A stretch of DNA of 47,949 bases from Anaerolineales bacterium (lineage in GTDB: Bacteria > Chloroflexota > Anaerolineae > Anaerolineales > Villigracilaceae). The stretch is taken from the NCBI GenBank assembly GCA_024710905.1, contig JANJTV010000063.1, forward strand, positions 1 through 47,949, in the 5' to 3' direction. The translations under genes were made by a program, and so were the position numbers. The notes below the pieces were generated by a model. The model did no database searches, was not told where the DNA came from, and saw only the letters and a list, made by a program, of their open reading frames with translations. Shown here piece by piece: positions 17,997 to 25,823 of this stretch (position 1 is its first letter; the number at the start of each line of letters is the position of its first letter).

Positions 17997-19769
17997 TTAT
18001 TCGCGGAAAATGCGCGAGTAGGCTTCAGATGTTTTCATCAGTTCATCGTGGCTGCCCATGGCCACAACCCGCCCCTTTCGGATGACCACGATCAGGTCAG
18101 CCCAGCGGATCTGGCTCAGGCGGTGGGTGATGATTAACGTGGTGCGGCCTTTGGCAGCGGCCAGGATGGCGCGCTGGATTTTATCTTCTGTGGCAGAGTC
18201 GATGGCGCTGGTCGAATCATCCAGGATCAGGATGCGCGGATCAGTCAGGAAGGCGCGCGCCAGAGCCAGGCGCTGACGCTGGCCACCCGAAAGCGTAACC
18301 CCGCGCTCACCGATGACGGTTTCATAGCCCTTATCAAAGGTCTGGATGAAATCATGGGCCTGGGCTGATTCAGCCGCAGATTGGACGACACCCTGCCCTA
18401 CGCCTGGTTTGCCAAAGGCGATGTTCTCGCTGATGGAGCGGGAGAATAGGAAGATATCCTGCTCAATCATCGATATTTGCGACCGCAGGGCAGCCAGATT
18501 CCAGTCGCGCACATCTTTACCATCGACAAGCACCCGCCCGCCAGTGACGTCATACGTGCGGTTGACCAATTTGACCAGCGAGGTTTTGCCTGCGCCGGTC
18601 TGGCCAACGATGGCAACTGTCTGGCCCGGTTTGACCGTAAAAGAGACATCCTGCAGCACCGGTTCATCAGTCCCAGGGTAAGCAAAGGAAACATTTCGAA
18701 ACTCAATGCCACCCTGCATTTTCCCGCCATAACCGGCGGCGTTCTGGTCTAGATTGGTTTCGCGATTAATCAACTCGAGGATACGGCGCGCGCCGGCCAG
18801 ACCACTGGATACCTGTGTATAGGCCCAAGTGGAGGTAAAGGTTGGGAATTCCAACATGCGCAGCAATCCATAGTAAGCAACCACCTGCCCGAGGTTGAGA
18901 ATCCCCTCCCGAAACAGGATCAGAGCATGGGTGAGCCCGACCGCGATCGCCATCCCCAGTAACAGGAAGGCCACAAAACGGGCTTCCAGATCACCCTGTT
19001 TGACAAAAGCTGCACGCACCTTCTCAGCATTGAAAATGAATTTTTCGACTTCGGCCACTTCCTGCGCGGCTCCCTTGACCGTCTCGACGCCATCCAAAGA
19101 CTCAGAGAGGTGGGTATTCATCTCGCCAAATGAATGGCGAACTTCGTCTGAAATGGGCGCCAGGTTTTTCAGGTAGCGGATGAGCGAAAGGAAATACAAG
19201 ACCAGGAATGCCAGCGGCGTGATGATTAACGAAGGATGATAGGTCGGCGCGATGATGATTGGCATGACCAGGAAAAAGAACGAGCCAATCACAATGTTCA
19301 GACCTGGGCTGAACATAAAGTTGACTTCGCGAACGTCATTGGTGGCGCGCGCCATGGTGTCGCCAACCGGCTGCAGGCTGTGGAAGGTCATACTCTTGCC
19401 AAGCAGGGACACATATAACTCATCACGAATCTCGACTTCCAGCTTTTGGCCAAGAAGTTCCGCGCCGAAGTTACGGCCCAATTGGAGGATGCCGCGAATG
19501 ACCTGTGTTACCCCAATAATGATGGAAGTGACCAGCAAGGCTGAAAGATCTGGGCTGGCACGAAGCATATTGTTAAATGCCTCGCCGACCAGCACTGGCG
19601 CAACCGAGGCCAGGCTGGCATTCCCGATCGCGCCGATGAAGACCATGACAATAATCCACCCGTGCGGGCGGACATGGGACAATACCCAGCGAATCGCGCC
19701 AGAGTGATTATATTGTGGCCGGGTAAGGGTAAATTCTGCGGGGGTTGAAATATTGGTAAGGGTAGCCAT
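17997..19769 (-). CDS. ABC exporter half-transporter, subunit with degenerate Walker B
   Basis: A 590-residue half-transporter: six helices in the first 330 residues, Walker A GQTGAGKT (389-396), canonical signature LSGGQ (493-497), Walker B ILILDD with Asp518 where the catalytic Glu is normal, and H-loop His549. This gives one weak ATP site in the dimer with the downstream gene. An in-frame ATG at 19802 is rejected because it lies inside the terminator hairpin of the upstream gene; the ATG at 19769 is used, with only a weak GAG before it. Because the terminator ends 16 bases upstream, the promoter must lie upstream of or within that hairpin. Confidence 0.92.
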   Translation of the reverse strand: MATLTNISTPAEFTLTRPQYNHSGAIRWVLSHVRPHGWIIVMVFIGAIGNASLASVAPVLVGEAFNNMLRASPDLSALLVTSIIIGVTQVIRGILQLGRNFGAELLGQKLEVEIRDELYVSLLGKSMTFHSLQPVGDTMARATNDVREVNFMFSPGLNIVIGSFFFLVMPIIIAPTYHPSLIITPLAFLVLYFLSLIRYLKNLAPISDEVRHSFGEMNTHLSESLDGVETVKGAAQEVAEVEKFIFNAEKVRAAFVKQGDLEARFVAFLLLGMAIAVGLTHALILFREGILNLGQVVAYYGLLRMLEFPTFTSTWAYTQVSSGLAGARRILELINRETNLDQNAAGYGGKMQGGIEFRNVSFAYPGTDEPVLQDVSFTVKPGQTVAIVGQTGAGKTSLVKLVNRTYDVTGGRVLVDGKDVRDWNLAALRSQISMIEQDIFLFSRSISENIAFGKPGVGQGVVQSAAESAQAHDFIQTFDKGYETVIGERGVTLSGGQRQRLALARAFLTDPRILILDDSTSAIDSATEDKIQRAILAAAKGRTTLIITHRLSQIRWADLIVVIRKGRVVAMGSHDELMKTSEAYSRIFRE

Positions 19770-19785
19770 CGTTTTCTCGGTCAAG

Positions 19786-19814
19786 AAAAAGCCTCCCGCC
19801 ATCCCGGCGGGAGG
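19786..19814 (-). terminator. Intrinsic terminator between the SDR gene and the ABC exporter
   Basis: On the minus strand a 9-bp GC stem (19814-19806 with 19800-19792), 5-base loop and then C plus five T (19791-19786). It follows the SDR stop by about 24 bases and ends 16 bases before the exporter start, so it may act as an attenuator as well as a terminator. Confidence 0.85.
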
Positions 19815-19838
19815 TTGGGGTGATTATTTGTGAGCGGT

Positions 19839-20684
19839 TTAGAGAATCATTTCCAGGCTTAGGTCCCATAGCCGGGCAGCAGACTCAGCATCGTAACTGG
19901 CCGGGTCAGACGGCACTGCTATCTTGTTTTTGAAGTACTTGCCGGTCTGGCCCTTGACTTCATGAGAGACAGCCAGGTAGAAAATGCTCTCTGCGCCTTC
20001 TTTGGGCGTGCGGGAGATTGGCTTGAGTAGATTCATGCCCAGTTTAGCCAACAAACCATTGTTCTTGGCAAATTCTGTAGCCACCAGGCCTGGGTCAACT
20101 GCGTTGACGGTAACAGACGTCTCTACCAGGCGGCGGGCCAGCTCATTGTTAAAGAGCAGGTTGCAAAGTTTGGAACGGCCATACGCGATGAAATGATTGT
20201 AATTTTTTTCCATCTGGATGTCATCAAAATCCAGTTTTTGGCCTCGATGCGCGCCGGAAGCAACATTGATGATGCGCGCCGCACCGGTTGACTTGAGCGT
20301 ATCCAACAGCAGGGTGGTCAGGTGGAAATAGGCCAGGTGATTGAGGGCAAAATTCATCTCGATGCCGTCTGCCGAAAGCTGGCGGGAGAGGAAATATGCC
20401 CCGGCATTATTAATCAGGATATCCAGGTGTGTATGGCGTTTCTTGAATTCATAGGCCGCCTGCTGGACGCCGTTGCGCGTGGAAAGATCGGCAGCGATAA
20501 AACTTACCGCCACATTATTGGTCTGGGCTTTAATTTGTTCCGCAACCGTGGCGCATTTCTGCGCGTTGCGGCTGACAATCACCACCTTGGCGCCGCTGGC
20601 AGCCAACTGGCGGGCCGCTTCGCGGCCAATCCCTGCCGTTGCGCCGGTGATCAGAACGGTCTTTCCCTGCATGGATGCAAGCAT
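19839..20684 (-). CDS. Short-chain dehydrogenase/reductase, retinol dehydrogenase-like
   Basis: A 281-residue classical SDR: TGATAGIG cofactor motif near residue 14, NNAG in the middle, a Ser in the NVASG strand and YGRSK with the catalytic Tyr and Lys. Overall spacing and the C-terminal extension resemble the retinol dehydrogenase/WW-domain oxidoreductase-like group, which is broad and has few known bacterial substrates. An Arg follows the first glycine-rich turn, which would suit NADP(H). The ATG at 20684 has GGAGG six bases upstream; the ATG four codons further in is less well placed. It lies 38 bases after tex and is closed by its own terminator. Confidence 0.88.
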   Translation of the reverse strand: MLASMQGKTVLITGATAGIGREAARQLAASGAKVVIVSRNAQKCATVAEQIKAQTNNVAVSFIAADLSTRNGVQQAAYEFKKRHTHLDILINNAGAYFLSRQLSADGIEMNFALNHLAYFHLTTLLLDTLKSTGAARIINVASGAHRGQKLDFDDIQMEKNYNHFIAYGRSKLCNLLFNNELARRLVETSVTVNAVDPGLVATEFAKNNGLLAKLGMNLLKPISRTPKEGAESIFYLAVSHEVKGQTGKYFKNKIAVPSDPASYDAESAARLWDLSLEMIL

Positions 20685-20722
20685 GGCGTCCTCCGCTTGG
20701 CAGTATTATACAGGAAACCTGC

Positions 20723-22861
20723 CTAAACCTTATGCCAGCCCAGGCCAATACGTCCGCGTTCTTTTTCGACTTTCAATATCTGCACGTCCACAATATCGCC
20801 AACTTTCAGGATCGTCCCATTGGGGATTTGTGTGCGATGCAACAGGCCGTCCTGTTTCACGCCAATATCCACAAACGCGCCAAAATCCACCACATTCCGG
20901 ACAGTCCCTTTCAGCGTCATACCTTCAGCCAAATCTTCCATTTTCAGCACATCCGAACGAAGGATGGGTGCCGGGGCGTCTGTGCGCGGGTCCCGGCCCG
21001 GGCGCACCAGTTGCTCCAGGATATCTTGCAGGGTCGGCACGCCACAGCCCAATTGGGTTGCCAGCGCCTCCAACGGGGTTTTGGCAAGCAGGGCGTCCAG
21101 GGCGGGTTTCCGTTCTTCAGGGGTGACATCCGGTGTCAGCCCGGCCAGCCGCAGCACTTTATCTGCAATATCATAGCTCTCGGGGTGAATGGCGCTGGCA
21201 TCCAGTGGATTCTCGCCACCACGTACACGCAGGAAGCCTGCCGCCTGCTCAAAGGCTTTCGGCCCCATGCCACTGACCTTTTTAATAGATTCGCGCGAGG
21301 CAAACGGGCCGCTGGAATCACGATGAGCAACAATGCTGGCGGCCAGTTTGGGGCCAATGCCTGCCACATGGGTCAGCAGGGCCGGGCTGGCCGTATTGAC
21401 ATCCACACCCACGTGGTTGACCACGCTTTCCACCACGCCATCCAGCGCGGCGGAAAGGGCCGTTTGGTCGACATCATGTTGGTACAGGCCTACGCCAATT
21501 GACTTCGGGTCAATCTTTACCAATTCGGCCAACGGGTCCTGGGCGCGGCGGGCAATACTGACTGCGCCGCGAATGGAAACATCCAGCTCGGGAAATTCGG
21601 CGCGGGCCAGCGGCGAAGCCGAATACACCGAAGCGCCGGCTTCATTAACAAGGAGATATTTGATGGATTCTGCACCACGGGTCAGTTCCGCGGCCAGTTT
21701 TTCACTCTCCCGCGAGGCCGTGCCATTGCCGATGGTAATCAGGCTCACCCGGTGGCGTTTGACCATTTCCTCAAGCGTTTTCATCGCCCCGACCCAGTCG
21801 TTCTTTGGCTCATGGGGATAGATCGTGCCCGTATCCAGCAATTTGCCGGTTGGGTCTACCACCGCCACTTTGCAGCCGGTCCGAAAACCGGGATCAATCC
21901 CCAGCACGGTCTGCCCGGCCAGCGGCGGCAGACTGAGCAGGGCGCGCAGGTTGGTGGCAAAAACCTGGATGCCATGCCCGTCGGCTTTTTCGCTCAGTTC
22001 GCGGCGCACATCCCGTTCGATGGCGGGCAGAAGCAGGCGCTCGGCTGCGTCTTCAATAGCCAGCATCATCTGGTCCACCATCGGGCTGAGGATATTGGCC
22101 TCGAATTCATTCTCCACCGCATCGCGCCAGTCACGTTCCTGTACTTCGATTCGCACCCTGAGAATGGCTTCCTTTTCGCCACGGTTGATGGCCAGGATCT
22201 GGTGCGGCTGCAGGCGGTCCACCCGGCCAGAGAAGTCATAGTAGCTTTCATAAACACGTTTTTCATCCTGCGCGCTATCCACTTTTTCCACGCGTAGTGT
22301 GGCAAACTTGAGTGCCTTCTCGCGCGTGGCCTGGCGTACGGCAGCATTGTCACTAATGGCTTCGGCCACAATATCACGCGCGCCCTGCAGGGCTTCCTCT
22401 ACACTGCCTACCTGATCATTCAGGTAAGCTTCAGCAATGGCTTCTGCAGCCCGGTCGCCGCGTAATTGCCTGAGGATTAATTCAGCCAGCGGTTCAAGGC
22501 CTCTCTCGCGTGCAACCATGGCGCGCGTGCGGCGTTTGGGGCGGTACGGCGCGTACAGGTCTTCCAGTGCGGTCATTGTCTCGGCGATTTCAAAGGCCGC
22601 TTTCAGTTCTTCGGTCAGTTTGCCTTGCTCCTCCACCGATTTTAAGATGGCGGCGCGACGTTCATCCAGGGCGCGCTGTTTTTCCACCATTTCGGCCGCC
22701 AGGCGGATTTGTTCCTCGTCCAGCGTACCAGTCATTTCCTTGCGGTAACGGGCAATAAATGGGATGGTGTTGCCCTCATCAAGGAGGCTGATGACTGCTG
22801 AAATCTGGTTGGGGCGGACTTTTAGTTCAAGGGCGATTTTTTCGGCGTAGTTTGTGCTCAT
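20723..22861 (-). CDS. tex: Tex family RNA-binding transcription accessory protein
   Basis: A 712-residue Tex protein, full length. The N-terminal helical part contains the hallmark TIPFIARYRKE and DLYAPYRPKRRTRA; then a YqgF/RNase H-like domain (LGIDPGFRTGCKVAVVD), tandem helix-hairpin-helix elements (VAGIGPKLAASIV, VSGMGPKAFEQAAG), and a C-terminal S1 domain (GTVRNVVDFGAFVDIGVKQ). Tex binds nucleic acid and is the bacterial relative of Spt6; it influences transcription. It is transcribed divergently from the riboswitch operon; a weak candidate promoter on the minus strand (TTGCCC, 16 bases, TAAAAT) lies at 22905-22932. Confidence 0.96.
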   Translation of the reverse strand: MSTNYAEKIALELKVRPNQISAVISLLDEGNTIPFIARYRKEMTGTLDEEQIRLAAEMVEKQRALDERRAAILKSVEEQGKLTEELKAAFEIAETMTALEDLYAPYRPKRRTRAMVARERGLEPLAELILRQLRGDRAAEAIAEAYLNDQVGSVEEALQGARDIVAEAISDNAAVRQATREKALKFATLRVEKVDSAQDEKRVYESYYDFSGRVDRLQPHQILAINRGEKEAILRVRIEVQERDWRDAVENEFEANILSPMVDQMMLAIEDAAERLLLPAIERDVRRELSEKADGHGIQVFATNLRALLSLPPLAGQTVLGIDPGFRTGCKVAVVDPTGKLLDTGTIYPHEPKNDWVGAMKTLEEMVKRHRVSLITIGNGTASRESEKLAAELTRGAESIKYLLVNEAGASVYSASPLARAEFPELDVSIRGAVSIARRAQDPLAELVKIDPKSIGVGLYQHDVDQTALSAALDGVVESVVNHVGVDVNTASPALLTHVAGIGPKLAASIVAHRDSSGPFASRESIKKVSGMGPKAFEQAAGFLRVRGGENPLDASAIHPESYDIADKVLRLAGLTPDVTPEERKPALDALLAKTPLEALATQLGCGVPTLQDILEQLVRPGRDPRTDAPAPILRSDVLKMEDLAEGMTLKGTVRNVVDFGAFVDIGVKQDGLLHRTQIPNGTILKVGDIVDVQILKVEKERGRIGLGWHKV

Positions 22862-22981
22862 AGCATTTCTGTGGTGTGGGATGGATTTATAGAACAGGAT
22901 TTCGATTTTATCACGCGCAGCATTTTGGGCAAGGCGGTCAATCTTAAAATATGATTATTAGAAAGGTTAATAATTCTTTAA

Positions 22982-23010
22982 TTGACGTCTTCCTGTGAGA
23001 GGCGTATAAT
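22982..23010 (+). promoter_or_regulatory. Strong sigma70-type promoter of the FMN riboswitch operon
   Basis: TTGACG (22982-22987), exactly 17 bases, then consensus TATAAT (23005-23010). Predicted transcription start is about 23017, roughly 10 bases before the riboswitch begins. It is the best promoter match in the window. Confidence 0.85.
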
Positions 23011-23027
23011 CCTATCAATCAAATATT

Positions 23028-23154
23028 GCCTTCGGGGCAGGGTGACACTTGGAAACAGGTGAATTCCCGATCGGTGGTACAGCCCACGAGCATGGAAACA
23101 TGCAGGAGTCGGTGAAATTCCGGCGCCGACGGTATAGTCCGGATAGAAGAAGGC
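23028..23154 (+). promoter_or_regulatory. FMN riboswitch (RFN element)
   Basis: The conserved RFN blocks occur in order: GGGGCAGGGTGA, AATTCCCGA followed by CGGTGGT, GCCCACGAGC, CGGTGAAATTCCGG, GCCGACGGTATAGTCCGGAT and GAAGAAGGC. The P1 stem pairs 23028-23033 with 23149-23154. The variable hairpin GCATG-GAAA-CATGC is present. One unusual point is a 16-base insertion (23046-23061) in the loop between the first two conserved blocks. The element senses FMN and normally turns off riboflavin synthesis or uptake genes; here it lies upstream of an ABC importer. Confidence 0.96.
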
Positions 23155-23188
23155 CAAACCAGCCCGCCAGGGTCTGTTTGTCATGCCG

Positions 23189-23218
23189 CCCCGAAAACAC
23201 TTTGTTTTCGGGGTTCTT
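23189..23218 (+). terminator. Riboswitch-associated intrinsic terminator
   Basis: An 11-bp perfect stem (23189-23199 with 23203-23213), 3-base loop and a TTCTT tail, 35 bases after the FMN aptamer. It is the likely off-state structure of the expression platform. The 5' arm (CCCCGAA) can also pair with TTCGGGG at 23031-23037 inside the aptamer. Confidence 0.75.
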
Positions 23219-23253
23219 AATTGGCAGGCAGCAGCCCGCAGGTTGATTCGCGC

Positions 23254-23284
23254 CCCGAAGTCGTCATCCGCCTTCGGGATTTTT
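23254..23284 (+). promoter_or_regulatory. Second hairpin with T-run abutting the permease start
   Basis: CCCGAAG (23254-23260) pairs with CTTCGGG (23272-23278), followed by A and five T directly before the ATG at 23286. It may terminate transcription or hide the initiation region, since the only Shine-Dalgarno-like bases (GGGA) are inside the 3' arm. Its 5' arm with the preceding C is a perfect 8-base complement of 23030-23037 in the aptamer. Confidence 0.6.
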
Positions 23285-23285
23285 A

Positions 23286-24053
23286 ATGCAGAAATCACTC
23301 ACTTCCTCCACCGCCGCTTTTTGGGTCACCCCGTTCAGCCTGCTGGCGGTCTTTGCTGGTTGGGAGGTCATCACCCGCCTGGCCGGACTGCCATCGTTCA
23401 TCTTGCCTACCCCGGCCCAGGTCTGGGAACGATTCCTGCGCGCCGTACAGGACGGGTCCCTGGCGCTGCACACCGGAGTAACACTGCAGGAAGTATTGCT
23501 CGGCCTTCTGGCAGGTACCTCCATTGCCATGCTGATTGGTTATACGATTGCCAAAAGCCGGCTATTGGAACAGGCTTTCTCGCCATTATTAGTGGCCAGC
23601 CAGGCTGTGCCAATTGTCGCCATTGCCCCGCTACTGGTGATCTGGTTCGGGCCAGGCATGTTCTCAAAAGTGCTCATTTGCAGCCTGATTGTCTTCTTCC
23701 CGGTGCTGGTGAACACTGTGGTGGGCCTGCGGGCTGTTCCCCGGCCGCTCGGTGACCTGATGAAATCCCTGCGCGCCAGCCGCTGGCAAGCACTCTGGCA
23801 TCTTGAGATTCCCTCCGCGCTGCCAGTGTTCCTGGGCGGCCTGCGGGTGGGTGCCACGCTCTCAGTCATTGGCGCGGTGGTCGGGGAATTCGTCGGCGCA
23901 GACCGCGGCCTGGGATTCTTAATCAACATCGGGCGCGGTCAGTATGACACAGCCCTGGTTTTCGTTGCCATTTTCACCCTGATCTTCATGGCGCTCAGCC
24001 TGTATGGCCTGGTCATCCTGCTGGAACGCCGCCTGTTATGGTGGAATGAATAA
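23286..24053 (+). CDS. ribX: Riboflavin-type ABC transporter permease (RibX-like)
   Basis: A 255-residue inner-membrane permease of the SsuC/TauC/ThiX class with about six helices and the ATPase-contact (EAA) loop around 155-175 (GLRAVPRPLGDLMKSLRASRW). Family members import sulfonates, thiamine precursors and, in riboswitch-linked cases from Chloroflexi, riboflavin (RibXY). The FMN riboswitch directly upstream argues for riboflavin or a close relative. Its start codon follows the second riboswitch hairpin with almost no free Shine-Dalgarno. The lipoprotein gene begins 17 bases downstream. Confidence 0.87.
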   Translation: MQKSLTSSTAAFWVTPFSLLAVFAGWEVITRLAGLPSFILPTPAQVWERFLRAVQDGSLALHTGVTLQEVLLGLLAGTSIAMLIGYTIAKSRLLEQAFSPLLVASQAVPIVAIAPLLVIWFGPGMFSKVLICSLIVFFPVLVNTVVGLRAVPRPLGDLMKSLRASRWQALWHLEIPSALPVFLGGLRVGATLSVIGAVVGEFVGADRGLGFLINIGRGQYDTALVFVAIFTLIFMALSLYGLVILLERRLLWWNE

Positions 24054-24070
24054 ACCTTAAGGAGCTTTAC

Positions 24071-25063
24071 ATGAAACAAATCGTCCTGTTCGTCCTCCTC
24101 TTTTCACTGCTGGCTGGCTGCCTGCCGCAGCCAACCCCAGAACCAACAACGGAACCATCCCCCACCGCCCCGCTGACCAAGATTCGCCTGCCAATGGGCT
24201 ACATTCCCAACGTGCAGTATGCGCCGTTCTATGTGGCTGTAGAGCGCGGATATTACCGCGAAGCCGGGATTGAAATTGAATTTGACTATTCATTCGAAAC
24301 CGATGGCGTAGCGCTGGTTGGCGCCGGGGAGTTGCCCTTTGCAATCGTCTCCGGTGAGCAGGTCTTGCTGGCCCGCGCCCAGGGTCTGCCAATTGTGTAC
24401 ATCATGGCTTGGTACCAAAAATTCCCCATTTCGGTCATGGCCAAGAGCACCAGCGGCTTCGCCAATCCACTCGACCTGAAAGGTCAGCAGATAGGCCTGC
24501 CCGGCCTGTTTGGCGCGAACTACGTTGGCCTGCGCGCCATGCTTTTTTCCATTGGCCTGCAGGAAAGCGACGTGACCCTTCAAGCCATCGGCTTTAACCA
24601 GGTGGAAGCGTTGGCCGCGGACCAGGTTCCTGTGGTTGTCGGTTACGCTGCCAACGAACCGGTTGTGCTGCGCTCCAAAGGCTACGACCTGACCGAGTGG
24701 CGCGTGTCAGACTTCGTCCAATTGGCATCGAACGGCATCATCACCAACGAACAGACCATTATCGAAAACCCTCTGCTGGTAAAGGCTTTCATTGATGCCA
24801 CCCTGCAGGGATTACGCGACACGATCAACGACCCGGATACAGCCTACGAAATAAGCAAGAACTATGTCGAAAATCTCGACCAGGCCGACCCGCTGGTGCA
24901 AAAATCTGTACTGGGCACTTCCATCGAAATGTGGCGCGCACCGCGCCTGGGCTACTCAGACCCGGCCGCCTGGCAGAACATGCAAGATATTTTGATTTCG
25001 ATGGGCCTGTATACCGAGCCGCTTGACCTGAACAGCGCATTCACCAACGATTTCATCCCGTAG
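24071..25063 (+). CDS. ribY: Riboflavin-type ABC transporter substrate-binding lipoprotein (RibY-like)
   Basis: A 330-residue solute-binding protein. The signal peptide ends in lipobox LLAGC (Cys about 17), then a Pro/Thr/Glu-rich tether and an NMT1/THI5-like periplasmic-binding fold: RLPMGYIPNVQYAPFYVA, GYYREAGIEIEF, and GYAANEPV. These are hallmarks of the THI5-like group that includes pyrimidine, taurine and RibY-type proteins. Aromatic residues in the first lobe could stack on an isoalloxazine ring. AAGGAG precedes the ATG by seven bases. As it lies under FMN control, riboflavin is the first ligand to consider; the sequence alone does not prove it. Confidence 0.88.
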   Translation: MKQIVLFVLLFSLLAGCLPQPTPEPTTEPSPTAPLTKIRLPMGYIPNVQYAPFYVAVERGYYREAGIEIEFDYSFETDGVALVGAGELPFAIVSGEQVLLARAQGLPIVYIMAWYQKFPISVMAKSTSGFANPLDLKGQQIGLPGLFGANYVGLRAMLFSIGLQESDVTLQAIGFNQVEALAADQVPVVVGYAANEPVVLRSKGYDLTEWRVSDFVQLASNGIITNEQTIIENPLLVKAFIDATLQGLRDTINDPDTAYEISKNYVENLDQADPLVQKSVLGTSIEMWRAPRLGYSDPAAWQNMQDILISMGLYTEPLDLNSAFTNDFIP

Positions 25064-25816
25064 ATGACCGGCAGGCTCCCCCCCATCCTGTCTGCTGATC
25101 AGTTAAGCGTCACCTTCGCTGATGGAGCCAGCGGCCTGCACGCGCTCGGGCAAGTTTCCTTCGAAGTCTGCCCGCAGGAATTTATCTGCCTGTTGGGGCC
25201 TTCCGGCAGCGGCAAGAGCACCCTGTTGCGCGTACTGGCCGGGCTGGTCAGGCCCACCAGTGGGGAAATTCGATTCCATACAGACCACCCGCCTCGTTTC
25301 GGTGTGGTATTCCAGCAATCCAACCTAATGCCCTGGCGCACTGTCCGGCAGAACATCCTGTTACCCCTGCAATTGCAGAACACCGGGCAGACCAGCGCTC
25401 AGGAAAAAGTAAACGACATGATCAACCTGGTGGGTCTTCAGGGATTCGAAGACAGCCTGCCACGCGACCTTTCAGGCGGCATGGCCCAGCGCGTAGCCCT
25501 GGCGCGGGCGCTAATCCACGACCCGGACATGCTGCTGCTCGATGAACCATTTGGCTCACTGGATGCCCTGACCCGCGAACGGATGTGGCTGGAACTTTCC
25601 AACATCTGGCAGGCCAGCCGCAAAACCGTCATCATGGTCACTCACTCCATCACAGAAGCTCTGCTCCTCGCAGACCGGGTACTTGTGCTTTCGGCCCGCC
25701 CCGGTAAAATTAAACTGGACCTGAGCGTTGACCTGCCCCGCCCGCGCCAGGAAGACATTCGCTATACTGAAGACTTTGGCCGCCTGGCCCGCCAATTAAA
25801 GCAAGCCATCGAATAA
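25064..25816 (+). CDS. ABC transporter ATPase of the riboflavin-type importer
   Basis: A 250-residue ATPase of the SsuB/TauB class, starting on the base after the lipoprotein stop. Walker A GPSGSGKST, Q-loop VVFQQSNLMPW, a signature read as LSGGMAQR, Walker B LLLDEPFGSLD and the H-loop HS are all intact. It powers the permease encoded two genes upstream. The permease, lipoprotein and ATPase form a complete importer. Eight bases separate it from a GNAT gene, with no terminator between. Confidence 0.93.
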   Translation: MTGRLPPILSADQLSVTFADGASGLHALGQVSFEVCPQEFICLLGPSGSGKSTLLRVLAGLVRPTSGEIRFHTDHPPRFGVVFQQSNLMPWRTVRQNILLPLQLQNTGQTSAQEKVNDMINLVGLQGFEDSLPRDLSGGMAQRVALARALIHDPDMLLLDEPFGSLDALTRERMWLELSNIWQASRKTVIMVTHSITEALLLADRVLVLSARPGKIKLDLSVDLPRPRQEDIRYTEDFGRLARQLKQAIE

Positions 25817-25823
25817 ACCAAGC

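Noticed and set aside
19770-19802. Upstream start of the second ABC exporter gene at 19802
   Set aside because: It falls inside the 9-bp terminator stem; the added residues are not part of the family's N-terminus.
21333-21821. 162-codon frame opposite tex
   Set aside because: Ser/Thr/Arg-rich product typical of antisense shadow translation of a GC-rich gene; tex is certain.
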